Shown here piece after piece: positions 1 to 9,240 of a stretch of 64,000 bases of DNA (position 1 is its first letter; every line of letters begins with the position of its first letter). The notes beneath the pieces are model-generated. The model had not been told where the DNA came from, made no database searches, and saw only the letters and a program-made list of their open reading frames with translations. Source of the DNA: an uncultured Sphingomonadaceae bacterium (GTDB lineage: Bacteria; Pseudomonadota; Alphaproteobacteria; Sphingomonadales; Sphingomonadaceae); assembly GCA_947503245.1 (NCBI GenBank), contig CANNCV010000001.1, positions 62,001-126,000 of the forward strand, read 5' to 3'. A program made the position numbers and the translations under genes.

Positions 1-463
1 CGTCCATACGCGAATATGCGGCAGACAGATTATAGCCATGCAGATCGACTGTCATATCAGGTGCGACCTGCCCTTTGGACAATCGCCGCTCCCAATGCCC
101 GTCCAAATTGCCAGTACGCTCGGTTTCGGGTTGCACATCATGGTTGAAAAAACTCGGCATGGGGGATCGCTCAGCATGGACACGCGCCGAACGCCGCTGA
201 TCAAGCATCATGGCAAATGCTTCTTTTGTTGCCGGAATCGCTGATGCTTTGTGCAAGGTTGCACTGCTAGCCATGATGTTCTGAACAGGCTTGGCAATTA
301 TGCCCTTATTCTTTGGCGGTGATACAAAATCTTGACCGTGTGGCGCATTATTGGTCGTGCGCTTTTTTGTCTCATAAGGGTTTTTGGCCTTAAGAGGCTC
401 GACCGCAGCGACCAGTTTTTGCCAAAGTGCCGCTTCCTCAGGGGATAGCGGGCGACCGCTCAT
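1..463 (-). CDS. Smr-domain protein (3' end cut by window edge)
   Basis: This ORF is absent from the track because it runs off the left edge. Reading the minus strand from the ATG at 463 gives a protein starting MSGRPLSPEEAALWQKL, with a long basic, poorly structured middle and then DLHGYNLSAAY near residue 142. DLHG followed by an Ala-Tyr helix is the opening of the Smr domain, a small nuclease-like fold related to the MutS2 C-terminus. Roughly the last 35-40 residues, including the second conserved Smr motif, should lie beyond the window. Its ATG overlaps the mltA stop as ATGA, so it is probably translationally coupled to mltA. The cellular role of stand-alone Smr proteins is poorly defined; nucleic-acid cleavage is inferred from the family. 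Confidence 0.85.
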   Translation of the reverse strand, partial: MSGRPLSPEEAALWQKLVAAVEPLKAKNPYETKKRTTNNAPHGQDFVSPPKNKGIIAKPVQNIMASSATLHKASAIPATKEAFAMMLDQRRSARVHAERSPMPSFFNHDVQPETERTGNLDGHWERRLSKGQVAPDMTVDLHGYNLSAAYSRMD

Positions 464-1884
464 CGATTGCCGGCAGAACGGCTTTGCTCCGCCTCGTTCT
501 TCAGACGAGCAAATGTCCCTTGCGGCACCAATATAACCGATTGGCCACGCGCAGCCATGCCGCCGGCAATGTTGCGGGCCCGCGTACCGGCGCCCCAAAA
601 TGTATCAAAGCGATTCGGGCCTTTGATGGCACCGCCCGTATCCTGCGCGACCCAAAGCCCAGCAGGCTCTTCGCGGTCCATAGCCAGAATGACAGGTGCG
701 CCCATGGTGACATAACGCGGATCAACGGCGACGCTATTATCCGCAGTCACTGGCCAGCCCAATGCGCCCAATGGCCCTGCGTCACTCAATTCCCGAAAGA
801 AAATATAGCTGGCATTGCGCCGCATCAAGGCGCGGCCTTCTTCCGGATTGGCCCGCAGCCAGCGAATAATGCCTTCTAGATCGGCCTGCCCAGGCTCCAA
901 ACGCCCTTCATCGCGCAGCACGCGGCCTATGCCCAGATAATCATGCCCGTTCTGACCATCATAGCCGATACGAATGATGCTGCCATCAGGCGCAATCAAC
1001 CGTCCCGAACCCTGAATTTGCAGAAAGAAAAACTCGATAGGGTCTGCCGCAAATGCGAGCTCTAAGCCGCGGCCATTTAATGCACCATCTTCTATGGCGG
1101 CACGATCAGCATAGCGTATCAGTCGACCATTTTCGACACGGCCACGGACGCGCTTGCCCTTCCACTCATCAGAAAATTGACCCAGATCGACTTCCACCAG
1201 ATCAGCAGGACGGCGATAGACAGGAATATTATAGTCCGCGCTTTTGCTTCGGCTACCCGCAATTTCAGGCTCAAAATATCCGGTAGCAAAGGCTTTGCCA
1301 TCGCCAATTTGCAAAGTTTCAAAATGGGTGGAGAAGAAAGCGCGCGCATCGCTTTCAAGCCAGGTCTTGCTCGAATCGCAGGCGCCCTTCCAATCCTGCT
1401 TCTGTGTCAGACCCGAACGATCATTACGATTAAGCAGGGACGGGCAGCTTGTGCGGAAAGCCAGCATCGCATTACGTGCATCATCCGCACTTAACCTATA
1501 GCCAAAGGGCACGGTATCAGAAATTAAGGTAATCGCTTGGCCAGTGGCATTTTCCTGCCCCGGATTAAGCGGTTCAATCCGATCACCATCTATCAGCAAA
1601 TCCTTAGGCTTGAGATCAGAATAACGCGGCGCCCCGCTCGATGCCACTATGCCAGCAGGCACTTGCTCTTGCGCAGAATTTTGATCGGAAACAGGCTGCT
1701 CGGCTGTTGGCGCCTCTAACCCTTGAACCCATTCTGATTCTTGCGGCTTATCAGAATTTGTGCGTTCAGCTCTGGTTGAGGCCGATCCTGTTGAGGCTTG
1801 CGCTGCAGGAGGGATTATCCCCGCACAGCCGACAAGCGAAAATAGCAATGCAGAGGATGCTGCCAGTGCGGCAAAGGATCGCAT
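460..1884 (-). CDS. mltA: Membrane-bound lytic murein transglycosylase A (MltA)
   Basis: This outer-membrane lipoprotein should cleave peptidoglycan glycan strands to 1,6-anhydro-muropeptides. The track starts at 1932, but the ATG at 1884 begins a normal lipoprotein signal (MRSFAALAASS, lipobox LVGC), so I use 1884, giving 474 residues. A Pro/Ser/Gln-rich linker follows the lipobox. The MltA insert domain occupies the middle (GYFEPEIAGS, FFFLQIQGSGR), and the C-terminus carries the 3D double-psi barrel with NRFDTFWGAG, which contains the expected catalytic Asp. It lies between tim44 and smr on one strand with an 17-nt gap upstream and an ATGA overlap downstream, so the three are probably co-transcribed. 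Function is confident from the domain order. Confidence 0.93.
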   Translation of the reverse strand: MRSFAALAASSALLFSLVGCAGIIPPAAQASTGSASTRAERTNSDKPQESEWVQGLEAPTAEQPVSDQNSAQEQVPAGIVASSGAPRYSDLKPKDLLIDGDRIEPLNPGQENATGQAITLISDTVPFGYRLSADDARNAMLAFRTSCPSLLNRNDRSGLTQKQDWKGACDSSKTWLESDARAFFSTHFETLQIGDGKAFATGYFEPEIAGSRSKSADYNIPVYRRPADLVEVDLGQFSDEWKGKRVRGRVENGRLIRYADRAAIEDGALNGRGLELAFAADPIEFFFLQIQGSGRLIAPDGSIIRIGYDGQNGHDYLGIGRVLRDEGRLEPGQADLEGIIRWLRANPEEGRALMRRNASYIFFRELSDAGPLGALGWPVTADNSVAVDPRYVTMGAPVILAMDREEPAGLWVAQDTGGAIKGPNRFDTFWGAGTRARNIAGGMAARGQSVILVPQGTFARLKNEAEQSRSAGNR

Positions 1885-1901
1885 CGTGTTGATGTCCCTA
1901 A

Positions 1902-2579
1902 TTACGCCTGATCGGTTTCGTCGAGCACCCAATCTGGCGTGGCGCTATCCAGATCACGCGAGAAGGTCCAGATATCATGTGTTTCCACCGCATCACTGAC
2001 CGAACCGGCGATTAGCTCACCATCCTTATCACGCACAACAGATGCGATATCTGCATCAAAGCGCATGGTGATGCGTGCGATCTTGCCTTGCAGTTCTGCA
2101 TCGGCAATTGCTGCACGCTCAATACGTACCAAGCGGTTGTCCAATGTCTCACCGCGCGCTTCACGCTGTTCAATCACCTCGACAAAACTGTCATAAACAT
2201 CATCATCGGTCAGGCTGCGCAGATCATCACGATTGCCGCTCCAAAAAGCTTCAAGGATCATGCCATAAGCGGCTTTGCCGCCAATGATGAACCGCACCGG
2301 GTCAAAAGACCGGTCCGCCGCAGCTATACGTTGCAACCCTTGTTCAGCAGCACGCTCTATGCCTGGGCTCATCGCGGTCACATTGTTGCCATCACCGCCC
2401 ATATTGTGCTGATCATCTGTTTCCTGCTGGCCGTTGCCTGTCGCCGTTTCAGGAATGGACCGGTCCATTCTGCCAGCCAGAGGGTCTTGCTCATGCCCTG
2501 TGCGTTTGCCCAATACCGAGTAAAGGCGCAGACCAAGAAAGGCGGCAACCATGGCGAGAATGATAATTGTCGGTGTCAC
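1902..2579 (-). CDS. Tim44/TimA-like membrane-associated protein
   Basis: One N-terminal hydrophobic segment (TPTIIILAMVAAFLGLRL) is followed by a charged linker and a Tim44 domain starting near FDPVRFIIGGKAAYGMI. In mitochondria this domain tethers the import motor to the inner membrane. Bacterial homologues are anchored periplasmic or inner-membrane-associated proteins, and the link to protein translocation is only suggestive, although secB is the divergent neighbour. The track starts at 2648, but a GTG at 2579 has GGAAG about six bases upstream and gives the short N-terminus usual for the family (225 residues). It is the first gene of tim44-mltA-smr, and its promoter should lie in the 415-bp gap shared with secB. 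Confidence 0.85.
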   Translation of the reverse strand: MTPTIIILAMVAAFLGLRLYSVLGKRTGHEQDPLAGRMDRSIPETATGNGQQETDDQHNMGGDGNNVTAMSPGIERAAEQGLQRIAAADRSFDPVRFIIGGKAAYGMILEAFWSGNRDDLRSLTDDDVYDSFVEVIEQREARGETLDNRLVRIERAAIADAELQGKIARITMRFDADIASVVRDKDGELIAGSVSDAVETHDIWTFSRDLDSATPDWVLDETDQA

Positions 2580-2994
2580 TATATCTTCCAACTTATTGAT
2601 CCAAAAAATCTTAGCGTATCCATGCATATATACCGATGCATATAACATGGTCGGACGCTCAAAACAGGCTTATCCTATATGCGCTATGAATAACAGCTAA
2701 ACGTGCGCTGTCATCACTTACCCTTATAAAGTAGTTTCAAAACCGCATAATACAAATTTTTGCACCATGTTTTCCAACATAGCATATTGCCAAATGACAG
2801 AGCGAAAGCCGAATTTTAAACGAAATGCACAGCATCATTGCAGCAGCGATGCTTGCAAGCCTAGGAGCATACTGCTACGCGCGGCTCGATTTTAAGAATT
2901 TATCGGGCGAATGCTTTTCGCGGCTATAACCGGTGTAAAACCTTGTAGCAGTCCTGCACTCTCCCGCTAATGCGCGACGATAAGGAAGAATAAC
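2580..2994. other. Divergent intergenic region tim44 / secB
   Basis: This 415-bp A+T-rich stretch holds the promoters for two divergent units. AAGGAAG sits just before the secB ATG. An octamer ATGCATAT is directly repeated at 2622 and 2636 (14-bp period) in the region upstream of tim44. A 35-codon ORF at 2825-2929 has no Shine-Dalgarno sequence and is not called. I could not assign -35/-10 boxes unambiguously. Confidence 0.5.
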
Positions 2995-3507
2995 ATGGCC
3001 GATGATGGCACCATCACATCTGAAAACGTAACAGCCAATGGCAGCGATACCGCTCCTGCAGTAGGTATTATCTCTCAATATATCAAAGATATGTCCGTAG
3101 AGAACCCCAATGCACCTGAATCCTATCAATGGGAGGGTGCGCCCAATATTGATGTGCAATTCAACATTGCCGTGCAGCAACTGGCGGATGACGCGCATGA
3201 AGTTGAGCTGAAAATCACTGTTAATGCTAAGAATGAAAAGGGCGCAATGTACCTTGTCGAGCTGGCCTATTGCGGCCTGATTGGCATGCGCAATATTCCA
3301 GAAGACCAGATTCGTCCATTTCTTTATTCAGAGGCTCCTCGGATTATCTTCCCATTTGCTCGCCGGATTTTGGCAGATGCAGTGCGCGATGCAGGTTTCC
3401 AGCCATTGATGCTGGAGCCGATTGATTTTAACGGACTGTATCTGCAACAACTGGCCGAGCATGAAGCACAGCAGGCACAAGGCGGTCCGCCAGCCGGCAA
3501 CGCTTAA
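2995..3507 (+). CDS. secB: Protein-export chaperone SecB
   Basis: SecB is a homotetrameric cytoplasmic chaperone that holds precursor proteins unfolded and delivers them to SecA. The 170-residue protein has a 20-30 residue polar N-terminal extension, then the SecB core (SQYIKDMSVENPNAP, LVELAYCGLIG, PRIIFPFARRILADAVRDAGF). Its C-terminal tail is Gln/Ala/Gly/Pro-rich. Length and motifs match the alphaproteobacterial family. The ATG is preceded by AAGGAAG at good spacing. murJ starts 20 bp downstream, so secB-murJ-trpS may be one transcript. Confidence 0.97.
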   Translation: MADDGTITSENVTANGSDTAPAVGIISQYIKDMSVENPNAPESYQWEGAPNIDVQFNIAVQQLADDAHEVELKITVNAKNEKGAMYLVELAYCGLIGMRNIPEDQIRPFLYSEAPRIIFPFARRILADAVRDAGFQPLMLEPIDFNGLYLQQLAEHEAQQAQGGPPAGNA

Positions 3508-3527
3508 GACAGTTTTTTGGGTCCAGA

Positions 3528-5165
3528 ATGAACCTATTAAAAGCCACAGGAACAATAGGCGGTTTGACCATGGTCAGCCGCCTGTTTGGTTTTGTGCGTG
3601 ACATATTGATTGCCCGCATATTGGGCGCTGGACTGGCCGCAGACGCGTGGCAATTGGCGTTTCAAATGCCCAATATCTTTCGCCGTCTTTTTGCCGAAGG
3701 TGCATTTTCCATCGCCTTTGTGCCTTTGTTCAATGGCAAATTGGCCGAGGATGAGGCCAATGCAAAACCTGGCGATACCAGCCGCAAAACGAGTGCGGCC
3801 CAGAAATTTGCAACGGAAGTCCTGTCCATATTTGTACCGGTGCTGGTATTTTTCACCATCATCATGATGCTGGCCATGCCCTGGATCATCTGGCTGTTTG
3901 ATGATTTCGGCCAAGGTGGACGCAGCGGTGACTATAGCGTCACTTTGGCGCGCATTGCCTTCCCCTATTTGGCATTAATCAGCGTAACCACGTTATTTTC
4001 AGGCATTTTGAACTCGCTCAGCCGTTTTGCAGCAGCCGCTTTTGCGCCTGTACTGCTCAATATCTGCATGATTACAGCCTTGGTCTATTCGCTGATTGAA
4101 GATGGCGGCACTAATCCTCGGCAAACAGCCTATTATCTTGCCTTTGCGGTTGCGACCTCAGGCCTGTTGCAAATGCTGTGGCTATATTATTGGGCGCGGC
4201 GTGCAGGCTTTCGCTTCCCAATAAAGCTACCGCGACTAACGCAGGATGTTCGTGAGCTTGGTATGCTTATCCTGCCAGCGACATTCGGTGCAGGCATTTA
4301 CCAGATCAGCCGCGCCGTTGACCTGTTTTTCCTTGGCCAGTTGAGTGAAGGGTCGTTTTCGATCATGGCCTATGCTGATCGGCTGAACCAATTGCCGCTT
4401 GGCATTATCGGTATCGCTCTGGGTACGGCCATATTGCCAGCTCTTTCCCGCTTTATCGCCAAGGCTGATCATAAGGGCGCATCACATCTGCAAAGCAATG
4501 CGATTGAGCTGGCCATGTTGCTGACACTGCCAGCAAGCTTTGCTTTGTTCATACTGTCTTTCCCGCTGGTGGCAGCCTTTTTTGTCGGTGGTAATTTTAC
4601 GGTCGGCAATGCCACCATTGCAGGCGCTGTTTTATCGGCACTAGTGGTCGGTCTGCCAGCCTATGTTCTCATCAAGGTTTTGGTGCCAGGGTTTTTCGCT
4701 CGTAAAGACACGCGTACACCGGTCATTACTGCTGGCATATCATTGGTCATCAATATCATTTTGAACATTGTGCTGATCCCCATATTGGGCATTGCTGGTG
4801 TCGCGCTAGCCGGTGCAGTCAGCGCGTGGAGCAATACCATCATGCTCTACGCTATGCTGCACTATCGCACCCATTATCGCATTCCGATGACGTTGATTTT
4901 GCGCTTGCTGCGCATCACTCTTTCGGCCGCATTCATGGCCGGTGTCCTGCGCTTCATTCTGCCTTATGGCCTACCCTATTATACTGGCGACACTTTAGAG
5001 AGAGTGATCTCTATTGCTGCATTGGTGGTCATTGGCGGCATTGCCTATCTGCTTACTGCTCTGATAAGCGGGGCAATAAGCCGCGAAAGAATCGCAATAT
5101 TAATGAAAGGGCGCAGCGGCAGCGCCGATAACAGCCCAGAGCCATCACAGACAGGGAACGGATAA
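3528..5165 (+). CDS. murJ: Lipid II flippase MurJ
   Basis: This integral inner-membrane protein of 545 residues belongs to the MOP exporter superfamily and translocates lipid II for peptidoglycan assembly. The N-terminus ([28 protein letters not shown]) is characteristic of MurJ/MviN, and about 14 hydrophobic segments are spread along the whole sequence. A polar C-terminal tail is rich in Gly, Ser and Asn. It starts 20 bp after secB and trpS follows after 4 bp, so it sits in a tight plus-strand cluster. Confidence 0.96.
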   Translation: MNLLKATGTIGGLTMVSRLFGFVRDILIARILGAGLAADAWQLAFQMPNIFRRLFAEGAFSIAFVPLFNGKLAEDEANAKPGDTSRKTSAAQKFATEVLSIFVPVLVFFTIIMMLAMPWIIWLFDDFGQGGRSGDYSVTLARIAFPYLALISVTTLFSGILNSLSRFAAAAFAPVLLNICMITALVYSLIEDGGTNPRQTAYYLAFAVATSGLLQMLWLYYWARRAGFRFPIKLPRLTQDVRELGMLILPATFGAGIYQISRAVDLFFLGQLSEGSFSIMAYADRLNQLPLGIIGIALGTAILPALSRFIAKADHKGASHLQSNAIELAMLLTLPASFALFILSFPLVAAFFVGGNFTVGNATIAGAVLSALVVGLPAYVLIKVLVPGFFARKDTRTPVITAGISLVINIILNIVLIPILGIAGVALAGAVSAWSNTIMLYAMLHYRTHYRIPMTLILRLLRITLSAAFMAGVLRFILPYGLPYYTGDTLERVISIAALVVIGGIAYLLTALISGAISRERIAILMKGRSGSADNSPEPSQTGNG

Positions 5166-5169
5166 ATTT

Positions 5170-6165
5170 ATGCGCGTAGTTTCAGGTATTCAGCCAACAG
5201 GCAATTTGCACCTTGGCAATTATCTGGGTGCGATCAAAAAATGGGTCGCGATGCAGGACCAGATGGAATGCCTCTTCTTTCTGGCAGATTTGCACGCCAT
5301 CACCGTTAATAATGATCCGGCTGAGCTAAGCGCCAACACCCGCGAAATGGCAGCGGCCCTGATCGCCAGCGGTGTGGACCCTGAAAAGGCCATATTGTTC
5401 AACCAAGCGCGTGTGCCCGGCCATGCCGAATTAGCATGGATATTGTTCTGCACCGCGCGCATTGGCTGGTTGAACCGCATGACGCAATTTAAGGAGAAAT
5501 CCGGTAAGAACCGTGAGGGCGCAAGCGTTGGCCTGTTTGCCTATCCCGTGCTTCAGGCTGCCGATGTGCTTATCTATGGTGCCACCCATGTGCCGGTTGG
5601 CGAGGACCAGAAGCAACATCTGGAACTGGCACGCGACATTGCGACCAAATTCAATGCAGATTTTGATGTGGATCTGTTCACATTGCCTGATCCAATCATC
5701 GAAGGACCGGCCACCCGCGTTATGAGCCTGCGCGACGGCGCAGCAAAAATGTCGAAATCGGACCCTAGTGATCTTAGTCGCGTCAATCTGACCGATGATG
5801 ATGACGTCATCACCAAAAAGATCAAAAAAGCAAAGACAGACCCAGAACCACTGCCTGACAATATGGCAGAATTGGAAACACGGCCGGAAGCGCTTAATCT
5901 GGTCAGCATCTTTGCTGCGTTGACCGACAGCACAACGGACAAAGTTCTAACGCAATTTGCCGGACAGGGTTTTGGCGCGTTCAAACCGGCCTTGGCAGAA
6001 TGCACGGTTGAAACATTGCGGCCCATCCGCACCCGCTTTATTGAGCTGAAAAATGACCATGACCAATTGGATGCCTTGCTGCAAAAAGGCGCAGAAAAGG
6101 CGAGAGCTATTGCTGCACCGACTTTGCAAGGTGCCTATGATGCGCTTGGATTGTTGACTGATTGA
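5170..6165 (+). CDS. trpS: Tryptophanyl-tRNA synthetase
   Basis: This class I aminoacyl-tRNA synthetase charges tRNA-Trp. At 331 residues it has the usual bacterial TrpRS length. The HIGH-type signature is in [11 protein letters not shown] near residue 12 and the KMSKS loop is intact at [11 protein letters not shown] near residue 194. The downstream helical region is typical. It starts only four bases after the murJ stop, which suggests co-transcription; murJ-trpS adjacency is often seen in this group. No upstream leader peptide or other attenuator is visible. Confidence 0.97.
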   Translation: MRVVSGIQPTGNLHLGNYLGAIKKWVAMQDQMECLFFLADLHAITVNNDPAELSANTREMAAALIASGVDPEKAILFNQARVPGHAELAWILFCTARIGWLNRMTQFKEKSGKNREGASVGLFAYPVLQAADVLIYGATHVPVGEDQKQHLELARDIATKFNADFDVDLFTLPDPIIEGPATRVMSLRDGAAKMSKSDPSDLSRVNLTDDDDVITKKIKKAKTDPEPLPDNMAELETRPEALNLVSIFAALTDSTTDKVLTQFAGQGFGAFKPALAECTVETLRPIRTRFIELKNDHDQLDALLQKGAEKARAIAAPTLQGAYDALGLLTD

Positions 6166-6337
6166 TAATTTCTATCGCCACGCTATACGATTCCAAAGCT
6201 TGCATATCGTGGTTATTCAACACATATTCAGATAGAACATTATAACACGTAATTATCGGGATTAGCGGCTCGCTCGATATACTCATTATGTTTGGCAATA
6301 TATTTTGCCCTAAATTTTGGCGAGCAAGGAGCTTAAA

Positions 6338-7066
6338 ATGGCTATTAGTAAGAAAGCGGTATTTTCTCTAACGGCACCTGTGTTGATGCTAGGTCTCAGC
6401 GCATGTGCGACACCATTTAAGGCAGATGTTGCTCGGTTCCAGCAATTGCCGCCTACACAGGGGCAAAGCTTTTTCGTAACATCAAATGATCCTGAGCTTG
6501 CTCGCGGCATTGAATTTGCGCAATATGCACAGGCAGTAGAAGATGAAATGGCAGAACAGGGTTATGTTCCTGCCAACAGCCCGCAGGATGCGGATCTGAT
6601 TGTTAGCTTCGATTATGCTATTGATAATGGGCGCGAGCGCGTTCGTTCTAATGGTGGATTTGGTCGCTTTGGCGGCGGGTTTGGTCGCTTTGGCGGAGGC
6701 TTCGGCCGGTTTGGCGGCTTCCGTGGTGGATTTGGTCGCTTTGGTGGGTTCCGCCGTTTCCGTGGTGCCAGATTTGGCTTCGGTTTTCATGATCCGTTCA
6801 TCTTCGGTGGTGGTTTTGGCGGCGTACGCAGCTTTACCGTTTATACCAGCGAACTGGACCTTAAAATTGATCGTGTAGCAGACAATACCCGCCTGTTCGA
6901 AGGGCGTGCAGAAGCACAATCGCGCAGCAAAAACCTGACCTATATCGTTCCGAATTTGGTTGAAGCGATGTTTACGGAATTCCCCGGTAATTCTGGAGAG
7001 ACAGTGCGTATCTCCATTGCACCAGAGAAAAAGACGGTGAAAACGGTTCGCGCGGATCGCAACTAA
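6338..7066 (+). CDS. DUF4136-type lipoprotein with Gly-Phe-Arg repeats
   Basis: This putative outer-membrane lipoprotein has 242 residues. The chosen ATG at 6338 has AAGGAG six bases upstream, while the earlier in-frame ATG at 6317 has none. The signal peptide ends in the lipobox LSAC. The first domain (residues about 20-100) and the last part (RSFTVYTSELDLKID onward) look like DUF4136, a family of uncharacterised envelope lipoproteins. The two parts are separated by a Gly/Phe/Arg tract made of GFGRFGG units, which is low complexity and probably flexible or surface-associated. A strong terminator follows directly. Family assignment is by pattern only and the molecular role is unknown. Confidence 0.72.
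   Translation: MAISKKAVFSLTAPVLMLGLSACATPFKADVARFQQLPPTQGQSFFVTSNDPELARGIEFAQYAQAVEDEMAEQGYVPANSPQDADLIVSFDYAIDNGRERVRSNGGFGRFGGGFGRFGGGFGRFGGFRGGFGRFGGFRRFRGARFGFGFHDPFIFGGGFGGVRSFTVYTSELDLKIDRVADNTRLFEGRAEAQSRSKNLTYIVPNLVEAMFTEFPGNSGETVRISIAPEKKTVKTVRADRN
6653..6780 (+). repeat. Tandem 21-nt repeats encoding GFGRFGG
   Basis: About three 21-nt units (ggtttggtcgctttggcgg and variants) followed by a related degenerate stretch lie inside the DUF4136 gene. The translation is GFGRFGG repeated, then FRGGFGRFGGFRR. Third-position changes between units show that the array is not brand new. It is a likely spot for copy-number variation between strains. Confidence 0.8.
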
Positions 7067-7092
7067 AATTTTCACAGCACAGATTAACAAAG

Positions 7093-7119
7093 AACCGGGC
7101 CTTGCCGCCCGGTTTTTTG
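7093..7119 (+). terminator. Rho-independent terminator after DUF4136 gene
   Basis: A perfect 8-bp stem AACCGGGC/GCCCGGTT with a 6-nt loop is followed by a T run, 27 bases after the stop codon. It is oriented to end plus-strand transcription from the lipoprotein gene. Confidence 0.9.
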
Positions 7120-7174
7120 TTGCCTAGCCTCTGCTAAAGAATATGCGCAAAGCATATCGGTATGGAGAGGCATA

Positions 7175-8317
7175 ATGGAAAACCCGTTCGATACGCCAGA
7201 GCGCGTAGCATTTCGTGAGACATGCCGGGAATTTATTGACAGAGAGATTCTCCCTTATGCTGATGCATGGGACGAGGCAGGTTCTATTCCATGGGGATTG
7301 CATGAAAAGGCCGGTGCGCTGGGCCTATTCGGATTTGGCATTGGTGAAGAATATGGCGGTCTAGGCTTTGATGATTGTTTCATGCGCGCAATCTGGGCAG
7401 AGGCTGCTGGCTCATGCGGTGCGACAGGTGTCGTGGCGGCACTGGGCGGACGAGCAATCTCCATTGGCCCGATAGATAAATTGGCATCAAAAGAGATTAA
7501 AGACCGCTGCCTGGCCGATATTATTGCTGGCCGGAAAGGCTCAAGCCTTGCCATTACCGAACCTGGTGGCGGGTCGGATGTTGCCGCGATGCAAACCACG
7601 GCCAAGCGTGACGGCAATCACTGGGTCATCAATGGCAGCAAAACATTCATCACCAGCGGCATGACATCGGACCATTTTGTCGTCGGTGCGCGTACCAGCG
7701 GAGACGGGCTCGAAGGTATCTCCCTTTTCTTTGTCGATGCGGATGCTGAGGGTTTCAGCCGCACTGAAATTACCAAGAAAATGGGTTGGTGGGCATCTGA
7801 TCAAGCGACATTATATTTTGACGATTGCCGCATACCCGCTGAAAATCTAATGGGCGCTGAAGATCATGGTTTTGGCCAGATCATGCACAATTTCAATTAT
7901 GAACGTCTGGGCATGATTGCCCAATGCGTTGGCATGATGAAAACCTGTCTGAACACATCAATAGAATGGGCCCAGCAGCGAAAAACTTTTGGTAAACCGC
8001 TCATCCGCCATCAGGTTATCCGTCATAAAATTGCCGATATGTCCGCACGCATTGATGCAACAGAAGCCTATTGTAACCAGATGTGCTGGCAGGCCAATAA
8101 TGGGCAAATGCCAGTGGCAGAAATCAGCAAAGGCAAGTTTTTTGCTACCAAAGGCCTAGAATTCTGTGCCTCCGAAGCAATGCAGATATTGGGCGGTGCC
8201 GGATATTTGCGCGGCAACCCGGTTGAGCGCATTTACCGCGAGGTAAAAGTTATGGCGATTGGTGGCGGGTCCGAAGAAATTATGCGCGATCTGGCTGTGC
8301 GACAAATGGGCTTATAG
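7175..8317 (+). CDS. Acyl-CoA dehydrogenase (LCAD/IVD-like)
   Basis: This flavoenzyme of 380 residues should oxidise an acyl-CoA to the trans-2-enoyl-CoA with transfer of electrons to ETF. FAD-binding and family signatures are clear (SSLAITEPGGGSDVA, GYLRGNPVERIYRE). The usual C-terminal catalytic Glu position of short/medium-chain enzymes reads AIGGGSEEIM, while a Glu is present in NFNYERLGMIA in the middle of the protein. That is the placement known for isovaleryl-CoA and long-chain dehydrogenases, so a branched or longer acyl substrate is likelier than butyryl-CoA. GGAGAGG precedes the ATG. It stands alone between a terminator and a convergent gene. Confidence 0.9.
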   Translation: MENPFDTPERVAFRETCREFIDREILPYADAWDEAGSIPWGLHEKAGALGLFGFGIGEEYGGLGFDDCFMRAIWAEAAGSCGATGVVAALGGRAISIGPIDKLASKEIKDRCLADIIAGRKGSSLAITEPGGGSDVAAMQTTAKRDGNHWVINGSKTFITSGMTSDHFVVGARTSGDGLEGISLFFVDADAEGFSRTEITKKMGWWASDQATLYFDDCRIPAENLMGAEDHGFGQIMHNFNYERLGMIAQCVGMMKTCLNTSIEWAQQRKTFGKPLIRHQVIRHKIADMSARIDATEAYCNQMCWQANNGQMPVAEISKGKFFATKGLEFCASEAMQILGGAGYLRGNPVERIYREVKVMAIGGGSEEIMRDLAVRQMGL

Positions 8318-8331
8318 GTTGTTCTGACGGC

Positions 8332-9240
8332 TCAGTCCTCGCTATCGGCGCCAGATAGCTGCGCCAAATAGGCCAGAACGGCATCAGAAATCACTCTAGG
8401 CCGCTCTGGCAACAATGCGTGTCCTGCTTTGCGGACAACCACCATTTCTACCCTGCCCTTACCATCGTCAACCAGCGCTTGCCCGGCATCTTCTGTTGGC
8501 GCGATAGTATCTTTGTCGCCCTGTATAACCAATATCGGTTTATTACCGCCCAGCCACCATTTTGCTGCATCGGTTAAACGCACCGCCTGCGCCTGCAATT
8601 GCGCCGTATCAATATGCCATCCACGCTGCCAATAATCGGGCACTGTGTTGCCATTGGCAAAAAATGCATAACGAATATCGCCAATACGCCGTGAAGCAAC
8701 ATTGAGAGGGTTGAAGCTCGCTTTCAATGCGCGGTCTGCCCTTGGCGGAATGGGCTGTTTGCCGCCTGCCGCAATCAAAATCAGCGCATCAACCTTATCG
8801 CCATAGCGCGTTGCAGTGGCACGTGCGACGCGGTTTCCAAATGCATGACCAATAATTACGGCGTTTTCGCTAGTGGCCAATTCTGCTTGCACAACAGTTG
8901 CGACATCATCTGCAAGATCAAACAATGTCATATCATCGTGCGGCAGTGCAGATTGACCAATGCCCGGCGGTTCAATGGCAATGGTCTTGTAACCATGGGA
9001 CATAAGGGTGGCAGCCAGTTCATTAAAGTCGCTGGCTTCGCGACCTGCACTGGGCAACAAAATGATGCTTTTGCCCCTGCCTTGGACAAAATAGGCGATG
9101 GTGCGGCCATCATCTTTGGTAAGTATTTTCTCTGTGCCATCCGTGACCCGCCCCCGCGCATTGGCATAGGGCAGAAACATATTGACCGCCGACATGACAC
9201 ATAAAGCCAATAATGCGGCCAATGTTATGGCCCATCGCAC
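8332..9240 (-). CDS. Alpha/beta-hydrolase-fold protein with Ala at nucleophile elbow
   Basis: A 302-residue protein with an N-terminal hydrophobic segment (ITLAALLALCVMSAVNMFL) that may anchor or export it, then an alpha/beta hydrolase fold. The oxyanion-loop region, the elbow IIGHAFGNRVA and the late Asp (VIQGDKDTIAPTED) and His (KAGHALLPERP) are recognisable. The elbow reads G-H-A-F-G rather than G-H-S-x-G; the codon at the nucleophile position is GCA. Classical serine-hydrolase catalysis is therefore doubtful unless another residue serves. The gene starts directly at the base after the glpK stop, so the two are probably one transcript. Substrate is unknown. Confidence 0.8.
   Translation of the reverse strand: MRWAITLAALLALCVMSAVNMFLPYANARGRVTDGTEKILTKDDGRTIAYFVQGRGKSIILLPSAGREASDFNELAATLMSHGYKTIAIEPPGIGQSALPHDDMTLFDLADDVATVVQAELATSENAVIIGHAFGNRVARATATRYGDKVDALILIAAGGKQPIPPRADRALKASFNPLNVASRRIGDIRYAFFANGNTVPDYWQRGWHIDTAQLQAQAVRLTDAAKWWLGGNKPILVIQGDKDTIAPTEDAGQALVDDGKGRVEMVVVRKAGHALLPERPRVISDAVLAYLAQLSGADSED

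Noticed and set aside
427-1494. Plus-strand ORFs opposite mltA
   Set aside because: They are antisense shadows without SD sequences, domains or signal peptides; mltA is clear on the other strand.
2825-2929. 35-codon plus-strand ORF with a hydrophobic start upstream of secB
   Set aside because: No ribosome-binding site and no family; it lies where promoters are needed.
6653-6780. Possible CRISPR-like array
   Set aside because: The 21-nt repeats are contiguous and in frame with a protein; no spacers.
6482-7090. 202-aa minus ORF opposite the DUF4136 gene
   Set aside because: Its Ala/Lys/Thr repeat is the complement of the GFGRFGG repeat; no independent support.
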